Source: Desulfobacterales bacterium (lineage in GTDB: Bacteria > Desulfobacterota > Desulfobacteria > Desulfobacterales > Desulfobacteraceae). From it: a DNA stretch of 9,913 nt. Where the stretch lies: positions 1-9,913 of the forward strand of contig JAKSBB010000495.1 of the NCBI GenBank assembly GCA_022361315.1, written 5' to 3'. This document shows, piece after piece, positions 5,889-9,913 of this stretch (its first letter is position 1; every line of letters starts with the position of its first letter). The notes under the pieces were generated by a model that did not search any database, was not told the origin of the DNA, and worked only from the letters and a program-made list of their open reading frames with translations. Position numbers and translations under genes: made by a program.

Positions 5889-7706
5889 ATGGCAGGTAAG
5901 GCAGACAAGTCTGGAGAGAGTGTTGTAATCAGTAAGGAAGCGATGCGTAAGCTGATTCGAAAGGGTGAGAAAGCCGGCGTTCTCTCTTTTGCCGAGATCA
6001 ATGATGCAATCTCTGGTGATTTACAGTCCTTTGACCAGGTGGACGACATTGTGGTCCAGTTCAAAGAGATGGGAATTGAACTGGTGGATGACAAGGGAAA
6101 ACCCCACAAGCCCGCAAAAAAAACGGCCAAGGCAAAGCCCAAAAAGGCGGAGAAGAAAAAAGCCTCCGGCGACGGCGAGAAAAAAGACCTGTTTGCCCAG
6201 AAAAAAGACCGTGCTGATATGGAGTTTGGTGCGGTTACCGATCCCGTAAAAATGTATCTCAAGGAAATGGGTATGGTGACCCTCCTGAGCCGCGAGGGTG
6301 AGATCGAAATCGCCAAAAAGATTGAGGTCGGTGAACGGGATATCCTGCGCGCCATGCTGGACTGCCCATTGGCACTCAATGCCATTTTTATGTACGGTCA
6401 GAAAATGGAAGCCAAATTCATGCGTCCCAAACATGTCCTAAGGGATGTGGATGAAGGCGACGGTGTTGTGGACGAGGCCTCCAAGCAAGAAAAATTTCTG
6501 GGCTCCCTGGAAAAAATAAAAGCGCTTCACGGGGAAAACCAGGAGGGCCGGGATCAACTGGCGGGAATGAAGAAAGGCACAAAAAAATACGCCAAACTTC
6601 AGGAAGACATTTTTAACAACACCGAACAGATTTTTGAGTTGCTTAAACAATGGCGGTTTGAGGCAAACGTCATCGATACCATTGAAAAGAGTATCCGGGG
6701 ATCCATTACCTGGTTTGAAACCGTCGATGAACTTCTGGAACGCTGTGCCAAAACCTTTAACGTCCGCAAGGACACCATGGTCAAGCAGACCAAAAATCAG
6801 ACGACTTTTGTCAAATGGGCCACCGGCCGCAGCGACATTACCCGGGACCGGTCTATCCTGCTTTACAAAGATATCTGTGCCATCCTCAACCAGGTCTCCC
6901 TGCGCAAAGAGCTGATCAAGGGCGGGCCTGATGCGCTACGTGACATTGTCAAGGGCATCGACAGAGGCAGACGAAGTGCTGATTTTGCCAAGCGGGAACT
7001 GGTCCGTGCCAACCTGCGCCTTGTGGTGAGTATCGCCAAGAAGTACACCAACCGCGGACTGCAGTTTCTGGATCTGATCCAGGAGGGGAACATCGGCCTC
7101 ATGAAAGCCGTGGATAAATTTGAATACCGCCGCGGCTACAAATTTTCCACCTACGCCACCTGGTGGATTCGCCAGGCCATCACCCGGGCCATTGCAGACC
7201 AGGCAAGAACCATCCGAATTCCGGTGCACATGATTGAGACCATTAACAAACTGATCCGGACCTCCAGGTATCTGGTTCAGGAAATGGGTAAAGAACCCTC
7301 TCCGGAAGAGATTGCAGAGAAGATGGAAATTCCCATTGATAAGGTCCGGCGGGTATTGAAAATCGCCAAGGAACCCATATCCCTGGAAACCCCCATTGGG
7401 GAGGAAGAAGATAGCCATCTCGGGGACTTCATCGAGGATAAAAAGTTTTCTATTCCTTCAGAGGCGGCCATTGATTTCAGCCTTGCGGAGCAGACCCGTA
7501 AGATTCTGGCCACCTTGACCCCCAGGGAGGAAAAAGTACTGCGGATGCGGTTTGGTATCGGTGAAAAATCCGATCATACCCTGGAAGAGGTGGGTAAGGA
7601 TTTCACCGTCACCAGAGAGCGTATTCGTCAGATCGAAGCCAAGGCCCTGCGCAAGCTTCGGCACCCCACCAGAAGCAAAAAACTCAAGACCTTTATTGAG
7701 AACTAG
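5889..7706 (+). CDS. rpoD: Primary (housekeeping) sigma factor RpoD, sigma-70
   Basis: 605 residues; the ATG is preceded by GGGAGG at 6 nt. Region 1.1 lies at about 12-68. A Lys/Ala-rich linker follows (about 70-105), then region 1.2 with [12 protein letters not shown] at about 117-128. A long non-conserved insertion follows (about 150-350), as in proteobacterial group 1 sigma factors. Region 2 starts near Asn375 ([16 protein letters not shown]), with [19 protein letters not shown] for core binding and [15 protein letters not shown] (Trp425, Trp426) for -10 recognition and melting. Region 3 begins at RIPVHMIE. Region 4 has the helix-turn-helix [20 protein letters not shown] at about 564-583 for -35 recognition. 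All regions are intact. It directs transcription of housekeeping genes and matches the TTGACA-type promoters seen in this window. Its place directly after dnaG is the classic arrangement. Confidence 0.99.
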   Translation: MAGKADKSGESVVISKEAMRKLIRKGEKAGVLSFAEINDAISGDLQSFDQVDDIVVQFKEMGIELVDDKGKPHKPAKKTAKAKPKKAEKKKASGDGEKKDLFAQKKDRADMEFGAVTDPVKMYLKEMGMVTLLSREGEIEIAKKIEVGERDILRAMLDCPLALNAIFMYGQKMEAKFMRPKHVLRDVDEGDGVVDEASKQEKFLGSLEKIKALHGENQEGRDQLAGMKKGTKKYAKLQEDIFNNTEQIFELLKQWRFEANVIDTIEKSIRGSITWFETVDELLERCAKTFNVRKDTMVKQTKNQTTFVKWATGRSDITRDRSILLYKDICAILNQVSLRKELIKGGPDALRDIVKGIDRGRRSADFAKRELVRANLRLVVSIAKKYTNRGLQFLDLIQEGNIGLMKAVDKFEYRRGYKFSTYATWWIRQAITRAIADQARTIRIPVHMIETINKLIRTSRYLVQEMGKEPSPEEIAEKMEIPIDKVRRVLKIAKEPISLETPIGEEEDSHLGDFIEDKKFSIPSEAAIDFSLAEQTRKILATLTPREEKVLRMRFGIGEKSDHTLEEVGKDFTVTRERIRQIEAKALRKLRHPTRSKKLKTFIEN

Positions 7707-7720
7707 AGGGTAATTAGCGC

Positions 7721-7751
7721 TTGACACCACAGGGGTGTTGCTATATATATT
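7721..7751 (+). promoter_or_regulatory. Promoter of the tRNA gene
   Basis: A perfect TTGACA (7721-7726) is followed by the alternating run TATATATAT (7742-7750), which offers -10 hexamers at spacings of 15, 17 or 19 bp; the 17-bp choice is TATATA at 7744-7749. It lies between the rpoD stop and the tRNA, about 25 bp before the mature 5' end, so the tRNA can be expressed independently of dnaG-rpoD. Confidence 0.65.
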
Positions 7752-7775
7752 GCAAGTTTGTTTAGAGGCGATCGC

Positions 7776-7852
7776 GGGCCTATAGCTCAGTTTGGCAGAG
7801 CCACCGGCTCATAACCGGTCGGTCCCTGGTTCGAATCCAGGTGGGCCCACCA
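7776..7852 (+). tRNA. tRNA-Met (CAU), elongator type; CCA encoded
   Basis: A 77-nt cloverleaf closes completely. The acceptor GGGCCTA (7776-7782) pairs with TGGGCCC (7842-7848), with one G-U. The D stem is GCTC/GAGC (7785-7788, 7798-7801). The anticodon stem is ACCGG/CCGGT (7803-7807, 7815-7819) around CTCATAA, with anticodon CAT at 7810-7812. The T stem is CCTGG/CCAGG with loop TTCGAAT (7830-7836). A discriminator A and an encoded CCA follow. It is not an initiator tRNA: the 1-72 pair is G-C rather than the mismatched C-A, and the anticodon stem lacks three consecutive G-C pairs of the GGG/CCC type. An elongator tRNA-Met is most likely. A tRNA-Ile2 whose C34 is changed to lysidine cannot be excluded by eye. 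Confidence 0.95.
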
Positions 7853-7983
7853 CAGCAGACGCGGATACCAGCAGATATGTAAGGTTTGCCGATGAACAAA
7901 GATTTATTTGAACCCAAGACACAGGAACGGCCAGGTCATATATGAATATGCCTGTAATGCAATACAGCGAAATACAAAACAAC
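7853..7983 (+). other. 3' trailer of the tRNA transcript, no clear gene
   Basis: This is a 131-nt stretch between the encoded CCA and the intrinsic terminator. It holds no long frame. The only start worth naming is an ATG at 7892 with AAGG 7 nt upstream, which opens 17 codons (MNKDLFEPKTQERPGHI) and stops at 7943-7945. Coding is unlikely but not excluded. The region would be cut off when the tRNA 3' end is processed, leaving a stable-ended fragment with the terminator hairpin. Confidence 0.5.
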
Positions 7984-8012
7984 AAAGCGTGGTATCTTAC
8001 CACGCTTTTTTT
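7984..8012 (+). terminator. Strong intrinsic terminator after the tRNA
   Basis: AGCGTGGTA (7986-7994), loop TCT, TACCACGCT (7998-8006): a perfect 9-bp stem that extends to 11 bp through AA-TT pairs, followed by a run of seven T (8006-8012). It ends the tRNA transcript and any read-through from rpoD, and isolates the downstream Nif3 gene. With the A-run on the left it may also act weakly on the opposite strand. Confidence 0.95.
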
Positions 8013-8081
8013 ATTATCAGCCCCGCCCCGTTGTTTGATTCCCGCCGTTTGCCGCTTCTCCTGTACCCATAAGGCCCGCCT

Positions 8082-8903
8082 ATGACACCACTCGTATCGG
8101 ATATCGTTAAGCTGTTGGACGGTATCGCCCCGTTCTCTCTGGCTGAGAAATGGGATAATTCAGGACTTCAGGCCGGTCACCCGGACTGGCCGGTGCATCG
8201 GATTCTGGTGGCTCTGGACGTGACCATGGATGCCATGACCGCTGCAGAAGGTATGGGGGCCGACGTATTGATCACCCATCATCCCCTGACCATCGTACCT
8301 GAAAAATCCCTGGATTTTTCCCGGATGCCCGGGGCGGCCATCGCAAAGGCTGCCAGCAGGAATATCGCGATTATTTCAGCCCATACCAATCTGGACAAGG
8401 CCAGGGAAGGGTTAAACGATTATTTTGCAGAGGCTGTGGGCCTCACCTGTGACCGGGCCTTTCTTCCCGAGGGCATTACGGAGACAGATGACGACGGAAT
8501 GTTGCCCGGCATCGGCCGGTTCGGCCGTCCTGATCAGCCTTTGACGGTAGGCGAACTCTCTGAGCAGGTGAAGTCCCGCTTAGGAGTACCGGCGCTCCGG
8601 GTGGCCGGTCAACTGAACCTGACCGTAGATGAAGTCGCGATATGTACCGGTTCCGGAGGGTCCCTGGTGGATACCTTTCTAAATTCATCCGCCCAGGTCT
8701 ATATCACCGGTGATCTGAAATATCATGAGGCAAGGGATATCGAGGCCAGTGGCAGGGCTGCCATTGACGTCGGCCATTTTGCCTCGGAGCATATTGCCAT
8801 TGATCTGTTGATCCAAAGGCTTGGCCAGGCGGCATCCTCCAGTGAATACGAAATCAATATTCAAGGATATACAGAAGAAAAAGATCCATTTATTATTATT
8901 TGA
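8082..8903 (+). CDS. Nif3-like dinuclear metal centre hexameric protein
   Basis: 273 residues; the ATG is preceded by AAGG at 7 nt. The single Nif3 (YbgI/YqfO-like) fold shows its metal-site motifs: WDNSGLQ at 24-30, ITHHPL with His66 and His67, SAHTNLD with Asp105, and near the C-terminus GDLKYHEA and DVGHFASEH. The middle segment (about 125-190) is the short linker type without the extra PII-like insert found in longer homologues. Family members form hexameric rings with two metal ions per subunit. Names such as 'GTP cyclohydrolase 1 type 2' exist, but the physiological role is unsettled. The stop codon lies 11 bp before the ATG of the next gene, so they are co-transcribed. No promoter was recognised in the 69 bp between the terminator and the gene. 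Confidence 0.95.
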   Translation: MTPLVSDIVKLLDGIAPFSLAEKWDNSGLQAGHPDWPVHRILVALDVTMDAMTAAEGMGADVLITHHPLTIVPEKSLDFSRMPGAAIAKAASRNIAIISAHTNLDKAREGLNDYFAEAVGLTCDRAFLPEGITETDDDGMLPGIGRFGRPDQPLTVGELSEQVKSRLGVPALRVAGQLNLTVDEVAICTGSGGSLVDTFLNSSAQVYITGDLKYHEARDIEASGRAAIDVGHFASEHIAIDLLIQRLGQAASSSEYEINIQGYTEEKDPFIII

Positions 8904-8914
8904 GGACGAAGGAT

Positions 8915-9625
8915 ATGTCAAAACCAGATATTGCCACCCTTGTGAAACTCCAGGAGGCCGAGACCGAGATCGTCAGGCTCCAGGAGGTTCTTGCTCGTGT
9001 CGAGAAAGAGAAGATCAAGCTGGCATCCCGGCTGAAACAATTTGAAAATGCCCTGAAAGAAAATAAAGAAGAGCTGGAAAGGGCACAGAAAGCCTGCAGG
9101 GACACAGAGCAGGAAATCAAGATTGTTGACGAACGGATCATCAAAAGCAACGAAACCCTTCGCAATGTCAAGACCAACAAGGAGTACCAGGTGCTGCTTC
9201 GTGAGGTGGATGACAATAAAAAGCGTAAGGATGCTCTGGAGACGGAGCTGCTGGGTATGATGGAAGAGCGCGACCGGAGCCAGGGCATCGTTGAAGAAAG
9301 CGAAAAGGAGTATGCCCAGCTCAGTGAGCAGGTCAAGTCGGAGCAGGCAGAGGTTGAAAAGAAGACCACTGAGGACCGGGAATTGTTGGATGACTACTTG
9401 GCACGCCAGGAAGAGATCGGTCAGAGTCTTGATCCGAAACTGATGGAGCGCTTCCGGAGAATTTCCAAGATGAACAACGGCTCTGCCGTGACACGGGTGA
9501 ATGACCAGGTGTGCATGGGATGCTTTATGAACGTCCCGCCGCAGATGTACATTGAGGTACAACGGGGCAACGAGTTGATTTCCTGTCCCCAGTGCAGCCG
9601 GATTCTCTATTACGAGAAGAGCTGA
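8915..9625 (+). CDS. Coiled-coil protein with C-terminal C4 zinc ribbon (CT398/CdsZ-like)
   Basis: 236 residues; the ATG at 8915 has GAGG 9 nt upstream, overlapping the Nif3 stop. A TTG at 8900 is in frame but would overlap that stop and is less likely. Residues 8-175 are almost entirely Glu, Lys, Leu and Gln heptads, a long antiparallel coiled-coil hairpin; the segment NVKTNKEYQVLLREVD is the conserved turn of the family. Residues 199-232 form the zinc ribbon with CMGC (Cys200, Cys203) and CPQC (Cys224, Cys227). This is the arrangement of the zf-RING_7 type (C4-type zinc ribbon domain) family. The chlamydial member CT398 has been linked to secretion and sigma-54 partners, but the general role is unclear. 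It is cytoplasmic. It commonly pairs with Nif3 genes, as here, and is followed by rnpB. Confidence 0.93.
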   Translation: MSKPDIATLVKLQEAETEIVRLQEVLARVEKEKIKLASRLKQFENALKENKEELERAQKACRDTEQEIKIVDERIIKSNETLRNVKTNKEYQVLLREVDDNKKRKDALETELLGMMEERDRSQGIVEESEKEYAQLSEQVKSEQAEVEKKTTEDRELLDDYLARQEEIGQSLDPKLMERFRRISKMNNGSAVTRVNDQVCMGCFMNVPPQMYIEVQRGNELISCPQCSRILYYEKS

Positions 9626-9662
9626 TTCAGCCGTTGAATGCCGGCCTCGGCCGGTTGGTATG

Positions 9663-9668
9663 TTTAAT
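9663..9668 (+). promoter_or_regulatory. Candidate -10 of the rnpB promoter
   Basis: TTTAAT (5 of 6) ends about 8 bp before the likely transcription start near 9676-9680. No good -35 is found at 16-18 bp. A GC-rich palindrome CCGGCC-TC-GGCCGG (9641-9654) occupies that place and may instead end the upstream mRNA, although no T-tract follows it. Confidence 0.3.
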
Positions 9669-9679
9669 GAAGAAGAATT

Positions 9680-9913
<234 letters not shown>

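Noticed and set aside
7809..8003. Minus-strand frame of 64 codons ending in PGFEPGT-like residues
   Set aside because: This is the antisense translation of the tRNA T-arm, a well-known artefact; its N-terminal part reads through the terminator hairpin and has no ribosome-binding site.
9641..9654. CCGGCC-TC-GGCCGG palindrome as terminator of the zinc-ribbon gene
   Set aside because: No T-tract follows, and the loop is only two bases unless the stem is shortened; recorded as a possible structure only.

Overview
The window is an ordinary-looking bacterial chromosome segment. Its left third is an accessory block of cell-envelope genes and its right two thirds are core information-processing genes. 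Gene content and protein style suggest a sulfate-reducing Desulfobacterota (Desulfobacterales-like) genome. The pointers are dnaG-rpoD followed by a CAU tRNA, a Nif3-like gene, a C4 zinc-ribbon coiled-coil gene and rnpB, together with a SprA-related metalloprotease and a free-standing mini flagellar-rod protein. This assignment is an inference from gene content, not a database result.

Left block (1-3144). The minus strand carries the N-terminus of an exported protein cut by the window edge (1-103). Next comes a compact minus-strand operon read from right to left: a 120-residue flagellar rod-like protein (1252-1614), a LEA14/WHy-domain probable lipoprotein (727-1215) and an NlpC/P60 peptidoglycan-hydrolase lipoprotein (225-740, overlapping its upstream neighbour). 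Divergent from this operon is an isochorismatase-family hydrolase (1814-2353). The 199-bp divergent intergenic region is rich in structure: a perfect 11-bp inverted repeat and two short direct-repeat pairs, one in each leader. Convergent to the hydrolase is a SprA-type putative metalloprotease (2371-3144) with its own good promoter.

Core block (3177-9913). hisB (3374-3961), dnaG (4079-5860) and rpoD (5889-7706) run in the same direction. This resembles the macromolecular-synthesis operon, but hisB stands where rpsU often sits. A tRNA with a CAU anticodon (7776-7852) has its own promoter and a strong intrinsic terminator about 130 nt downstream (7984-8012). It is followed by a Nif3-family gene (8082-8903), a coiled-coil/zinc-ribbon gene (8915-9625) and the 5' three quarters or so of the RNase P RNA gene (about 9680 to the window end).

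How they fit together: DnaG primes replication, RpoD is the primary sigma factor and RNase P matures tRNA 5' ends, so this is a growth-linked cluster. Three promoters here (hisB, dnaG, tRNA) have a perfect TTGACA -35. I looked for defence systems, mobile elements, CRISPR arrays and recombination sites and saw none. The least explained parts are the small envelope operon with its divergent control region, and the long 3' trailer of the tRNA transcript.
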